35,827 nucleotides of DNA from Chitinophagaceae bacterium (GTDB lineage: Bacteria > Bacteroidota > Bacteroidia > Chitinophagales > Chitinophagaceae), in assembly GCA_947455215.1 (NCBI GenBank), contig CANGNA010000042.1, positions 1-35,827 of the forward strand, given 5' to 3'. Positions within the stretch are counted from its first letter, which is position 1, and each line of letters begins with the position of its first letter. Both the position numbers and the translations under genes were made by a program. Shown here piece after piece: positions 24,132 to 32,363 of the stretch. The notes under the pieces are model-generated. The model was given only the letters and a program-made list of their open reading frames with translations, was not told the DNA's origin and did not search any database.

Positions 24132-26582
24132 ATGACCATGATTTTTTTTACACAGCTCTTTACACCATCTTATTTACGCAAAGCCACAGCAGGAACAGCA
24201 CTCGCGCTGCTTCCTGCTGTGGCATTTGCCCAGGGTGCCCATGTCACCGGTTCCGTTACCGACGGCGGCAAGCCCCTGCAACTTACCACCGTATCCCTGC
24301 TCAACAGCAAGGATAGCACGCTGGTAAAAACCGAACTCACCGACAACAGCGGCCACTACGACCTGGTGACGGGTGCCGGTAATTACCTGCTGCGCATTTC
24401 CAACCTCGGCTATACCGATTTTTGGTCTGCACCTTTCTCCTTGTCCGACAACCAGTCGTACACCGCACCCGATGCATTGATGATAAAGAACGATACCAAA
24501 CTCAAAGAAGTGTCAGTTGTTTCGCGCAAGCCCATGATAGAGGTAAAGGCCGATAAAACTATCTTCAATGTTGAGAACAGCATCAACGCTACCGGCAGCA
24601 GCGCGCTGGAACTGCTGCGCAAAAGCCCGGGTGTACAGGTCGACAATAACGAACACATCAGCATGAAAGGTAAAACCGGCGTGCGTATCTATATAGATGG
24701 CAAACCTTCGCAGCTCGATGCCGCCAGCCTGGCATCATATCTCAAGGGGCTGAACAGTGCCGATATAGAATCGATAGAAATGATCAGCAACCCCAGCGCC
24801 AAATACGATGCCAGCGGCAATGCAGGTATTATCAACATAAAGCTGAAAAAGAACAAGAAAATAGGCACCAATGGTAGCGCCAACCTGGGTCTTACACAGG
24901 GCTTCTATTTCAAAGAGAATGGCTCACTTAACCTCAACTATCGCGATAAGAAATGGAACTTGTTTGGCAATGCCGGTTTTAACGGCGGCAAATACCGCAA
25001 CGACCAGAACCTGTACCGCACTACTAACGGCACTATTTACGACATGCACTCGGTGCAGCTTTCTGACAATAAAAACGTGAACGTTAAGGCCGGTGCCGAT
25101 TATTACGCCAACAAGAACAGCGTGTTTGGTGTTATGGGCACGATCAACACCTCCGATGGTACCTGGAGCAGCCACGGTCGCACCGATATATACGACAGTA
25201 ACCACGTCTACCAGAAGACACTCAATGCGAATAATAGCATACCCGGCTCTAGCACCAATGCCAATCTCAACTTCAACTATAAATATTCAGACACTAACGG
25301 CCGCGAGTTCAGTATAGATGCAGATTATGGGCTATTCAAGGGCAGGCACAGCAGCATTCAGCCCAACGATTACAATTACTACAACACCTTTCTTACCAAC
25401 CTCACTTACAAAAACAACACTCCGGTCAACATCAATATCTACTCGCTGAAGGCGGATGGAGAGCAGAACCTGTGGAAAGGCAAATTCGGCTACGGCGCCA
25501 AATTCAGCTACGTTACTACCGATAATACTTACAACTTCTACAACGTAGTGAACAGCAGCGATATACTGGATACAAAAATGAGCAACCAGTTCAGCTATAC
25601 CGAGAATGTGAACGCAGGCTATCTTAACTATCAGCGCCAGCTGGATCAGAAGTGGAGCATACAGGCCGGTGTAAGAGCAGAGCAAACAAACCGCGAAGGA
25701 AAACTGACCCGCGCCGATGGTATAAAACAGGATGATGATGACGCAAAGAAATCTTACATAGACTTCTTCCCGAGTGGTGCCCTTACGTGGAATATGAACC
25801 AGAAAAACAGCTTTAACCTCACCTACAGCCGCCGTATAGACCGACCTACGTACGAAGATCTTAACCCGTTTGAATTCAAACTGGACGAGCTGACCTACCA
25901 GAAGGGCAACGCCTTCCTTAACCCGCAATACACCAACACGGTGGAACTCACCCATACATTCATGGGCTTCATCAACACCACCATTGGATATAGCCACGTA
26001 AATGATTTTGCCACCGAGGTGCTGGACACTATTCATGGAGCCACTTACGTGCAAAAGCAGAATATTGCCCACCAGGATATCTACAGCTTCAACATTGGCG
26101 CTCCATTACCTATAAAAAAATGGTGGAATGGCTACGTGAACATATGGTACAACTACCAGGAGTTTGGCGGCTTCATCAATGGCAAAAACCTGTCCATAAG
26201 CCTGCCGCAGTATGGTGGTTACATGATGCACAGCTTCACACTGCCTAAAGATTATACTGCTGAAATTAGTGGCTGGTACAATGGCCCGGGCATATGGGGC
26301 GCATCCAGCATGACCCGCCCACAGGGAGCAATAGACCTCGGCGTCCAAAAGAAATTCCTTAATAAAAAACTTACGGTCAAAATATCTGCCACCGATATCC
26401 TCCATACGGCCTCGCCATGGCGCATGACCAGCAACTTTGGCGCTACCGTTACCGGCAACGGATCATGGGAGAGCCAGACCGTCCGCCTCAACATTACTTA
26501 CATGTTTGGCAGTAGCCAGATAAAATCAGCCCGACAGCATGAAACAGGGCTGGAAAGCGAGAAAAAACGACTGAAAGGCTAA
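24132..26582 (+). CDS. TonB-dependent outer-membrane receptor (CarboxypepD_reg-like / plug / beta-barrel)
   Basis: 816 residues. A signal peptide ends after PAVAFAQ (about residue 34). Next is a carboxypeptidase-regulatory-like domain (GSVTDGGKPLQLTTVSLL, about 38-115), then a plug domain (about 128-235) with IDGKPSQLD and IESIEMISNPSAKYDASG, a hallmark of this receptor family, then a beta-barrel of the outer-membrane beta-barrel family type with many aromatic strands, ending FGSSQIKSA. A short charged tail of about 20 residues follows (ETGLESEKKR). No SusD partner is adjacent. Ligand unknown. A second ATG two codons downstream (24138) is an alternative start. An upstream regulatory region and a strong terminator bracket it. 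Confidence 0.9.
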   Translation: MTMIFFTQLFTPSYLRKATAGTALALLPAVAFAQGAHVTGSVTDGGKPLQLTTVSLLNSKDSTLVKTELTDNSGHYDLVTGAGNYLLRISNLGYTDFWSAPFSLSDNQSYTAPDALMIKNDTKLKEVSVVSRKPMIEVKADKTIFNVENSINATGSSALELLRKSPGVQVDNNEHISMKGKTGVRIYIDGKPSQLDAASLASYLKGLNSADIESIEMISNPSAKYDASGNAGIINIKLKKNKKIGTNGSANLGLTQGFYFKENGSLNLNYRDKKWNLFGNAGFNGGKYRNDQNLYRTTNGTIYDMHSVQLSDNKNVNVKAGADYYANKNSVFGVMGTINTSDGTWSSHGRTDIYDSNHVYQKTLNANNSIPGSSTNANLNFNYKYSDTNGREFSIDADYGLFKGRHSSIQPNDYNYYNTFLTNLTYKNNTPVNINIYSLKADGEQNLWKGKFGYGAKFSYVTTDNTYNFYNVVNSSDILDTKMSNQFSYTENVNAGYLNYQRQLDQKWSIQAGVRAEQTNREGKLTRADGIKQDDDDAKKSYIDFFPSGALTWNMNQKNSFNLTYSRRIDRPTYEDLNPFEFKLDELTYQKGNAFLNPQYTNTVELTHTFMGFINTTIGYSHVNDFATEVLDTIHGATYVQKQNIAHQDIYSFNIGAPLPIKKWWNGYVNIWYNYQEFGGFINGKNLSISLPQYGGYMMHSFTLPKDYTAEISGWYNGPGIWGASSMTRPQGAIDLGVQKKFLNKKLTVKISATDILHTASPWRMTSNFGATVTGNGSWESQTVRLNITYMFGSSQIKSARQHETGLESEKKRLKG

Positions 26583-26609
26583 CCACTATTAACGGCCACT
26601 TAAAGTCGA

Positions 26610-26645
26610 CTGAGCAGGTAAGCACGGCCTGCTCAGTTTTTATTT
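26610..26645 (+). terminator. Terminator of the TonB-dependent receptor
   Basis: 9-bp stem CTGAGCAGG/CCTGCTCAG with a 9-base loop, followed by TTTTTATTTT. Confidence 0.85.
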
Positions 26646-26741
26646 TAAGAACAGGCAATGTTATCAATGCCTTATACATTACGGCAACAAATGTTCTACG
26701 GGAAAACCCTTAATATACATTTCGCTATGTAACTTTAAGGT

Positions 26742-27146
26742 ATGAGCAGCTACATCCTTTTTACAGACGATGACCAGGAAGACCGGGGATTGATCAGGGA
26801 TTGTTTCAATTCGCTCGGCCTTGACGATGCAATTGTATTTATTGAAGACGGGCTATCACTGATCAACTATTTGTCGGCGGAAAAAGCCGGCCAGGTAGGG
26901 CTCATCGTCCTCGACCTGAACATGCCCAAACTGAATGGCACAGAAACGCTACGTGCTATAAAAAATATCCCATCCGCCAGCCAAATACCGGTGATCATTT
27001 TTTCTACTTCTGTCAACGAGATAGAAAAGAAGAACTGCCTGGAACTGGGCGCGCTGGAATATATTACCAAGCCGCTGCGCTGGGAAAATTACGTTGACGC
27101 CTGCCGTTATTTCCTCGAAATAGCTAACCCACAGCTGACCGACTGA
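26742..27146 (+). CDS. Single-domain response regulator (CheY-like receiver)
   Basis: 134 residues, only a receiver domain and no output domain. The acidic pocket Asp9/Asp10/Asp11 in FTDDDQE, the phosphoacceptor Asp58 in VLDLNMPKLNG, the switch Ser88 or Thr89 in IIFSTS, and the conserved Lys110 in ITKPL are present. This is the stand-alone kind that in Bacteroidota often pairs with a distantly encoded hybrid kinase. No histidine kinase is nearby, and the only flanking genes are a receptor and a small membrane protein, so the target is unknown. A one-mismatch promoter box TACATTTC lies at 26716-26723. Confidence 0.92.
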   Translation: MSSYILFTDDDQEDRGLIRDCFNSLGLDDAIVFIEDGLSLINYLSAEKAGQVGLIVLDLNMPKLNGTETLRAIKNIPSASQIPVIIFSTSVNEIEKKNCLELGALEYITKPLRWENYVDACRYFLEIANPQLTD

Positions 27147-27221
27147 TACCAAAAACACTTAATGTGAATATTTTTTTAGCCGTTTCACCCGCTGTGTATT
27201 TATTTTGTCAATGCACCTCAT

Positions 27222-27229
27222 TATCTTTG
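27222..27229 (+). promoter_or_regulatory. TATCTTTG promoter box of the small 2TM gene
   Basis: TATCTTTG followed by CG matches TAnnTTTG, 21 bases before the ATG at 27250. Confidence 0.55.
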
Positions 27230-27249
27230 CGCCAACTTAAAATTCACAT

Positions 27250-27501
27250 ATGGCAACTAAAGTAGCACCTACCGGTAAGCAAAAGTCAATGCTCGCTTTG
27301 CATTTTGTAATTCTTCTCATTGGCTGTGCCGCTATGCTCTATATGTACGATCCTAACCACGGCCATGGCAAATGGGTATACCCTTGGCCAGCATGGACAG
27401 TTGCTGCATGGGCACTGTGCTTCATCGGCCACTTCTGCGTTGTATTCACCAGCTACGAAGATCCTGCTTACGACGAATACCGTCGTCAGCAAGGCAAATA
27501 G
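27250..27501 (+). CDS. Small two-helix inner-membrane protein (2TM-like)
   Basis: 83 residues. Two hydrophobic helices (about 14-32 and 47-66) are joined by a loop rich in His, Gly, Trp and Pro (DPNHGHGKWVYPWPAW) and followed by a short charged C-terminus with Tyr-Asp-Glu-Tyr. This resembles the 2TM family of small Bacteroidota membrane proteins, without a known function. It has its own promoter box and a perfect terminator. Confidence 0.65.
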   Translation: MATKVAPTGKQKSMLALHFVILLIGCAAMLYMYDPNHGHGKWVYPWPAWTVAAWALCFIGHFCVVFTSYEDPAYDEYRRQQGK

Positions 27502-27520
27502 TAGTCTTGTCAAAATATTC

Positions 27521-27558
27521 AAAATAGAAAAGCTCCCAATTGGGAGCTTTTCTATTTT
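27521..27558. terminator. Perfect 38-bp palindrome, bidirectional terminator
   Basis: Two 19-base arms beginning AAAATAGAAAAGCTCCCAA are exactly complementary. The plus strand ends in TTTTCTATTTT, and the minus strand likewise, so it can terminate the 2TM gene and may end the convergent recG transcript. Confidence 0.85.
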
Positions 27559-27582
27559 GTGTAAAATAATAGCTTTAACTTA

Positions 27583-27646
27583 TTAATCCTTTAATCCTTT
27601 AATCCTTTAACCCTTTAACCCCTTACCCTTTTAACCCTTTAACTAA
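27583..27646. repeat. Eight 8-bp tandem units (TTAATCCT/TTAACCCT) running into the recG stop
   Basis: Three copies of TTAATCCT, then TTAACCCT, TTAACCCC, TTACCCTT, TTAACCCT and TTAACTAA, with no gaps. The last unit contains the recG stop codon (minus-strand TAA at 27639-27641), so the array overlaps the gene's 3' end by eight bases. Confidence 0.85.
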
Positions 27647-29690
27647 TTTTCCCCCAATGCGATTGCTCCTTTTGCTGGCCGAGCAGGTACCTGATACCCT
27701 GGTATTGCGGCGCGGCCAGGCGCGGATCTTCCGCTAACAGCTGCTGCGCAGCCACACGCGTCTCTTCCAGTATACCACTATCCTGTACAATATCCGCCAG
27801 GCGGAATTTCATCTCACCGCTCTGCCGTGTACCATACATGTCGCCCGGGCCGCGCATGGCAAGGTCTTCCTCGGCTATTTTAAAACCATCAGTAGTGGAT
27901 ACCATGATGTTAATGCGCTTCAGGCTTTCGTCACTCACCTTACTGCCTGTCATCAGTATACAGTAGCTCTGCTCGCCGCCACGCCCTACCCTGCCCCGTA
28001 GCTGGTGCATCTGGCTCAGACCAAAGCGCTCTGCACTTTCCAAAAGCATTACTGTAGCGTTGGGCACATTCACACCTACTTCTATCACTGTGGTGGCCAC
28101 CAGTATCTGCGCCTCACCACTTACAAAGCGTTTCATGTTGCGCTCCTTCAGTGCCGGCTCCATGCGGCCATGCACCATGGCTATCTTATACTTGTCTTCA
28201 GCAAACCACATCTTCACCTGCTCATACCCGGCCATCAGGCTCTCCAGGTCCAGTTTCTCCGATTCTTCTATCAGCGGGTAAACTATATAAGCCTGCCTGC
28301 CCTTTTCTATCTCGGCCTTCATGAACTGCATTACCTGCGCACGGCTGCTGTCCCTGCGGTGTACCGTCTTTATCTCCTGCCTGCCGGGCGGCAGTTCGTC
28401 TATCACGCTCACGTCAAGGTCGCCATACATGGTCATGGCCAGTGTGCGCGGTATAGGCGTAGCCGTCATCACCAGCACATGTGGCGGCAGTTCGTTCTTC
28501 TTCCATAGCTTAGCCCTTTGCCCCACGCCAAACCTGTGTTGCTCATCTATTACTGCAAGGCCCAGGTTCTGGAAGACCACTGTATCCTCTATCAGCGCAT
28601 GCGTACCGGCAACAAATGGCAGGCTACCATCGGCCAGTCCGGCAAGTATAGCCTTGCGCTCTTTACCCTTTACATTACCAGTAAGCAATTTTATAGGGAT
28701 GCCCATCTCCTCCAACAGCCCCGATATGCCATTATAGTGCTGTGTGGCCAATATCTCCGTAGGCGCCATAATGCATGCCTGGAACCCATTGTCCATGGCC
28801 AGCAGCATGCTCATTAGTGCAACAATGGTCTTACCGCTGCCGACATCCCCCTGCAGCAGGCGGTTCATTTGCTTGCCGGTGGCAGTATCCTGCCGTATCT
28901 CCCGCAATACCCGCTTTTGGGCATCGGTCAGTTGGAAGGGCAGGTATTTATTAAAGAAGTCATTAAAATGCGGCCCTACCGTATCAAACCGCCAACCGGG
29001 TTGCACCGTGTGCTGCAGGCGTAGCCGCGCTATCAGCAGCTGGCTCACAAACAGCTCTTCCCACTTCATGCGGTGCCGCGCCATTTCGGCATGCAGCTCC
29101 GTATCGGGGTAGTGCAGCCACAACATCGCTTGGTAGCGGTTGCACAATCTGTACCTGCCCAATAGTTCTGCCGGCAGCAGCTCGGGGATATCATGCTGCC
29201 TTATTTTTTCAAACAGCGCCTGCGTCAGCTTAGCAAAAGAACGATTGGTAATGCCCCGGATGCGCAACTTTTCGGTGGTGCTGTACACCGGCTGCATGCC
29301 CGGTATATTGGTCTCGCTGTTCAGCGCCTCTATTTCTGGGTGAGATATATTGTAATAGCCATTAAAATTGGCCACCTTGCCAAAAACAACATACCTGCTG
29401 CCTTCTACCAGGCTTTTGCGTATCCAGTTGATGTTCTGAAACCAGATCAGTTCTATCCTGCCACTCTCATCATACAAGGTAGCTATCAGTCGCTTCTTGC
29501 GCCCATCACCCTCTTCTCCTACATTAATAAGCGTCCCTCCTATCTGCACAAATTCACTGTGCGGACCAATATCACCGATCTTCGTCATCTGCGTCCGGTC
29601 AAAATACCGGTACGGGAAATGATACAACAGATCCTCGAAGGTGGCAATACCCAGCTCCATGCGCAGCAATTCACCACGCTGCGGGCCCAC
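27639..29690 (-). CDS. recG: ATP-dependent DNA helicase RecG
   Basis: Superfamily 2 helicase that remodels stalled replication forks and Holliday junctions. 683 residues from the first standard start, a GTG at 29690. An OB-like wedge domain (about 20-160) comes first. Then the Walker A loop GDVGSGKT (about residue 280), the DEQH box in VIDEQHRFGVG (about 383), the TATPIPRTLAM motif, and C-terminal LRGRVGRGGEQSYC and LAMRGPGDMYG(T)RQSG. The frame continues 17 codons upstream with clear RecG-like residues (ILDSPIEFLKGVGPQRG) but no ATG, GTG or TTG before that GTG, so the true start is probably upstream of 29690 and non-standard. Monocistronic. Confidence 0.94.
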   Translation of the reverse strand: MGPQRGELLRMELGIATFEDLLYHFPYRYFDRTQMTKIGDIGPHSEFVQIGGTLINVGEEGDGRKKRLIATLYDESGRIELIWFQNINWIRKSLVEGSRYVVFGKVANFNGYYNISHPEIEALNSETNIPGMQPVYSTTEKLRIRGITNRSFAKLTQALFEKIRQHDIPELLPAELLGRYRLCNRYQAMLWLHYPDTELHAEMARHRMKWEELFVSQLLIARLRLQHTVQPGWRFDTVGPHFNDFFNKYLPFQLTDAQKRVLREIRQDTATGKQMNRLLQGDVGSGKTIVALMSMLLAMDNGFQACIMAPTEILATQHYNGISGLLEEMGIPIKLLTGNVKGKERKAILAGLADGSLPFVAGTHALIEDTVVFQNLGLAVIDEQHRFGVGQRAKLWKKNELPPHVLVMTATPIPRTLAMTMYGDLDVSVIDELPPGRQEIKTVHRRDSSRAQVMQFMKAEIEKGRQAYIVYPLIEESEKLDLESLMAGYEQVKMWFAEDKYKIAMVHGRMEPALKERNMKRFVSGEAQILVATTVIEVGVNVPNATVMLLESAERFGLSQMHQLRGRVGRGGEQSYCILMTGSKVSDESLKRINIMVSTTDGFKIAEEDLAMRGPGDMYGTRQSGEMKFRLADIVQDSGILEETRVAAQQLLAEDPRLAAPQYQGIRYLLGQQKEQSHWGKIS

Positions 29691-29745
29691 ACCCTTCAGG
29701 AATTCTATAGGTGAATCTAATATGGAAGTACTGTTACTGATGGCG

Positions 29746-29753
29746 CAAATTTA
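29746..29753 (-). promoter_or_regulatory. TAAATTTG promoter box of recG
   Basis: Minus-strand TAAATTTG followed by CG matches TAnnTTTG. At the spacing seen for other genes here, transcription would begin near 29739. Confidence 0.55.
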
Positions 29754-29788
29754 GGGCATGACACGGGAATATACAGGATGCAGGCCCG

Positions 29789-30496
29789 CTAATATTCCCA
29801 GTGGTCTTTATCTTCCTCAATAGAGGGCTTATGCCCCTTAATACAAACTATCAGGCTGGCAAACTTGCGGGTATCCAGGTACTCAATAACATTAAGCGCT
29901 TTGTGCTCATGTCCTACCTGCACCAACATGTGGTATTTTTCCAGCCATGGCTTAGCATCGCCCACGCTTATATAAAATACCGGTCGCAATTCTGGCTCCA
30001 GGCAGTCCTGCGCTCGCTCCGTCAATTTGGTATTTCCTTTTTTGTCGTGCTCTTGCTGCGCCCACAAACTATCATATGCCTTTTTAAGTTCTGCTTTTCG
30101 CGCATAGTCCGAATCATACGGTCCTATCAACAGTGGCCGTACATACATCTTACCTGAATCCCTGCTGAAATACCACTCTTCATACAGCATGAACCTCGTG
30201 AACCTCCCCTGCTTTTCCAAAGCCATCTGCATACTGTCACTCATCATTATACTGTTTCCTTCCAAATCACAAGGGCGCACCTTTTTGTCTTGCACCAGCC
30301 GAACCAGCACATCGCTGAGCGTTAAGTCGGTGCCCGTTGAGTCATATATGGCATTCAACGGCGCATTTGCCTTTTCTACCAGGTCTATAGTGCGCAGCAC
30401 ATACTTACGCCACAAAATATCTTTGTTCTCCTGTGCATGTGTAGAAGAACAGCACAGGCAGGTGATCAACACCGCAACATAAAAACGTATGGTCAT
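29789..30496 (-). CDS. GldN-like secreted protein, paralogue A
   Basis: 235 residues with a signal peptide (likely cut after THA, residue 21). The layout follows the gliding-motility/T9SS ring protein GldN (PorN): an early WRKYVLRTIDLVEKANAPL segment, an LSDVLVRLVQDKKVRPCD stretch, a YEEWYFSRDSGKMYVRP strand followed by LLIGPYD, then RPVFYISVGDAKPWLEKY, RKFASLIVCIK, and the ending EEDKDHWEY, which recalls the end of GldN proteins. It starts 14 bases after the stop of a related gene. The GldN link is by eye; a distinct family sharing this fold is the alternative. A Cys-rich signal region (CLCCSS) could also be read as a lipobox, but the cleavage site before QENK is better. Confidence 0.6.
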   Translation of the reverse strand: MTIRFYVAVLITCLCCSSTHAQENKDILWRKYVLRTIDLVEKANAPLNAIYDSTGTDLTLSDVLVRLVQDKKVRPCDLEGNSIMMSDSMQMALEKQGRFTRFMLYEEWYFSRDSGKMYVRPLLIGPYDSDYARKAELKKAYDSLWAQQEHDKKGNTKLTERAQDCLEPELRPVFYISVGDAKPWLEKYHMLVQVGHEHKALNVIEYLDTRKFASLIVCIKGHKPSIEEDKDHWEY

Positions 30497-30510
30497 GGTC
30501 AGTTTTATAT

Positions 30511-31170
30511 TTATCTCAGCATGGCTTCCATTGCTTTACCAAGTGCTTCGTTGCTCATTTCATTCACGCAGGTCATCTTAGCCACAAACATATTGCCGCC
30601 CATGTACGCATCGGCCGTTACAGGTTTCCCGGCCTGCTTACCCTTAGGCATTACCGTATAATTTGCCAGTATGGGCCTCAGCGACACATATTTTACAAAA
30701 AACATAGGCTGGTATTCCTGCCACGAGCAATCTGCATTTTTTTTAAGGTCTACCACATAACCATCCCGGCTGGCATATGCCGAATCGTAGGGTCCTATCG
30801 CCAGCAGTTGCGGTTGCAACTTGCCTAAGTGCGTGTTATATGTCCATTTTTCAAACAGTATATATTTATTAATGCCCTGCGGACGCATCAGCATGGTACG
30901 TATCTGCTCGGTCATATCGGCCCGGCTGCCATCTATATTATAAATGGCCACCTTCCTGCTTTGCACAAGGTCTTTTACCAGGTCGTGCAACGATACATGC
31001 CTGCCCGCCGCATCGGTCAGTTGCTGCAGCGGTGCATTTACTCCGGTATCGGCGAGGGTTACTACCCGCATGATATACCTGTCCCACTGCGAACGGTCCT
31101 TATGCCTGTTTTGCGCAAAAACAGCAGTAACACACAAAACCAATAAACCGACCAATAATAAACGGCGCAT
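30511..31170 (-). CDS. GldN-like secreted protein, paralogue B
   Basis: 219 residues from the ATG at 31170 (MRRLLLVGLL), signal peptide to about residue 20 (AVFAQ). It aligns with paralogue A across its length: WDRYIMRVVTLADTGVNAPL at residue 29, LHDLVKDLVQSRKVAIYNIDG, the FEKWTYNTHLGKLQPQLLAIGPYD strand, and QPMFFVKYVSLRPIL, but has a different, shorter C-terminal part that lacks the WEY-type ending. Upstream ATGs at 31188 and 31179 lie on or against the promoter box, so 31170 is preferred. It is the first gene of a two-gene unit. GldN-like by inference; weaker than A. Confidence 0.55.
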   Translation of the reverse strand: MRRLLLVGLLVLCVTAVFAQNRHKDRSQWDRYIMRVVTLADTGVNAPLQQLTDAAGRHVSLHDLVKDLVQSRKVAIYNIDGSRADMTEQIRTMLMRPQGINKYILFEKWTYNTHLGKLQPQLLAIGPYDSAYASRDGYVVDLKKNADCSWQEYQPMFFVKYVSLRPILANYTVMPKGKQAGKPVTADAYMGGNMFVAKMTCVNEMSNEALGKAMEAMLR

Positions 31171-31185
31171 GAACAACATTTTGAA

Positions 31186-31193
31186 CAAAACTA
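31186..31193 (-). promoter_or_regulatory. TAGTTTTG promoter box of the GldN-like pair
   Basis: Minus-strand TAGTTTTG matches TAnnTTTG and lies 16 bases before the ATG at 31170. It decides against the longer start at 31188, which overlaps the box. Confidence 0.55.
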
Positions 31194-31291
31194 AAACTAA
31201 AACACATACCTCCCGTTACAGGGCTGCGACACTTCATCCCCCCACCACAATTTTAACTTTACTCCCTTACGCTATTATAAATCCTAAATAT

Positions 31292-31299
31292 TACCTTTG
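31292..31299 (+). promoter_or_regulatory. TACCTTTG promoter box of ddl
   Basis: TACCTTTG followed by AC matches TAnnTTTG, 33 bases before the ATG at 31332. Divergent from the GldN-like pair. Confidence 0.55.
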
Positions 31300-31331
31300 A
31301 CAACGGCGAAATATCGCCCGCACAAACACAA

Positions 31332-32327
31332 ATGAAAAAAAATATAGCATTGCTGGCCGGTGGCTATTCTGGAGAATTTGTCATATCCATAAAAACGGCT
31401 GCGACGATCGAAAAGAACCTTAACCCCGACCTGTACAACGTTTATAAAATTATCATCACCCGCGACGAGTGGTACCACGAACATAATGGCAACAAAATAT
31501 TTGTCGACCGTAACGACTTTTCGCTGCTCATAGACGGTCAGAAAGTGAGCTTTGATTGTATTTTTATTGCCATGCATGGCTCGCCCGGCGAAGATGGCCG
31601 CTTGCAAGGATATCTCGATATGTTGCAGATCCCCTATACCACCTGCAATTCCATTGTATCGGCGCTTACCTTCAATAAAAGCTACTGCAACAAGGTGGTC
31701 AAGGCGTTCAATGTGGTCAACATTGCCAATTCAGTGCACCTCATCAAGGGCGAGCCCTTCTCTATGGGGGCCATCCTCGATCAGCTTAAACTACCGGTAT
31801 TCGTTAAGCCCAACGAAAGCGGCAGCAGCCTGGGCGTAAGCAAGGTAAAGCACGTAGAAGAGCTGTTACCAGCAATAGAAAAAGCATTCGGCGAGGACGA
31901 CCAGGTGCTGATAGAAGAATTTATTGAAGGCCGCGAACTGACCATAGGCGTTTACAAAGTAGATGGCAAGCTTACTGCGTTGCCGGCAACCGAAATATTA
32001 AGCCAGAACGAATTTTTCGATTACGAAGCGAAATACACACCTGGTGTTACCCGCGAGATCACTCCCGCGCAAATACCGGCATCCATAAAAGAACAACTGG
32101 AAAATAAGGCCATGTATATCTATCGCCACCTCAATTGTCGTGGTATAGTGCGTATGGACTTTATCCTGGAGGCCCGCACCAATAAACTGTTCTTCCTGGA
32201 AGTGAATACCATGCCCGGCCAGAGCGAGAATAGCATTGTGCCACAGCAGGTGCGCGCAGCCGGTATGAACCTGACAGATTTTTACGGTGCACTGCTGGAA
32301 GATTGTTACAAGCCACGTGTATCATAA
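31332..32327 (+). CDS. ddl: D-alanine--D-alanine ligase
   Basis: 331-residue ATP-grasp enzyme that makes the D-Ala-D-Ala dipeptide for peptidoglycan. Seen: the N-terminal ALLAGGYSGEFVIS (a Ser/Gly-rich start near the GGxSxE motif), MHGSPGEDGRLQGYLD, the ATP-grasp strand VFVKPNESGSSLGVSKV, IEEFIEGRELTIGV, and the Mg-binding end RMDFILE...FFLEVNTMPGQSENSIVPQQ. All core elements are present. It begins a run of four same-strand genes: PASTA protein 36 bases later, then a T9SS cargo protein and a rhodanese. A promoter box precedes it. Confidence 0.95.
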   Translation: MKKNIALLAGGYSGEFVISIKTAATIEKNLNPDLYNVYKIIITRDEWYHEHNGNKIFVDRNDFSLLIDGQKVSFDCIFIAMHGSPGEDGRLQGYLDMLQIPYTTCNSIVSALTFNKSYCNKVVKAFNVVNIANSVHLIKGEPFSMGAILDQLKLPVFVKPNESGSSLGVSKVKHVEELLPAIEKAFGEDDQVLIEEFIEGRELTIGVYKVDGKLTALPATEILSQNEFFDYEAKYTPGVTREITPAQIPASIKEQLENKAMYIYRHLNCRGIVRMDFILEARTNKLFFLEVNTMPGQSENSIVPQQVRAAGMNLTDFYGALLEDCYKPRVS

Positions 32328-32363
32328 TTTTATTACATTTATATCCTGATCGCAAATCCTTAT

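Noticed and set aside
25332-26072. 246-codon minus-strand frame inside the TonB-dependent receptor
   Set aside because: Antisense shadow with low-complexity Val/Ile composition and no domain.
27583-27646. Telomere-like or CRISPR-like interpretation of the octamer array
   Set aside because: Units are contiguous without spacers and no cas genes are near; it is a simple tandem repeat.
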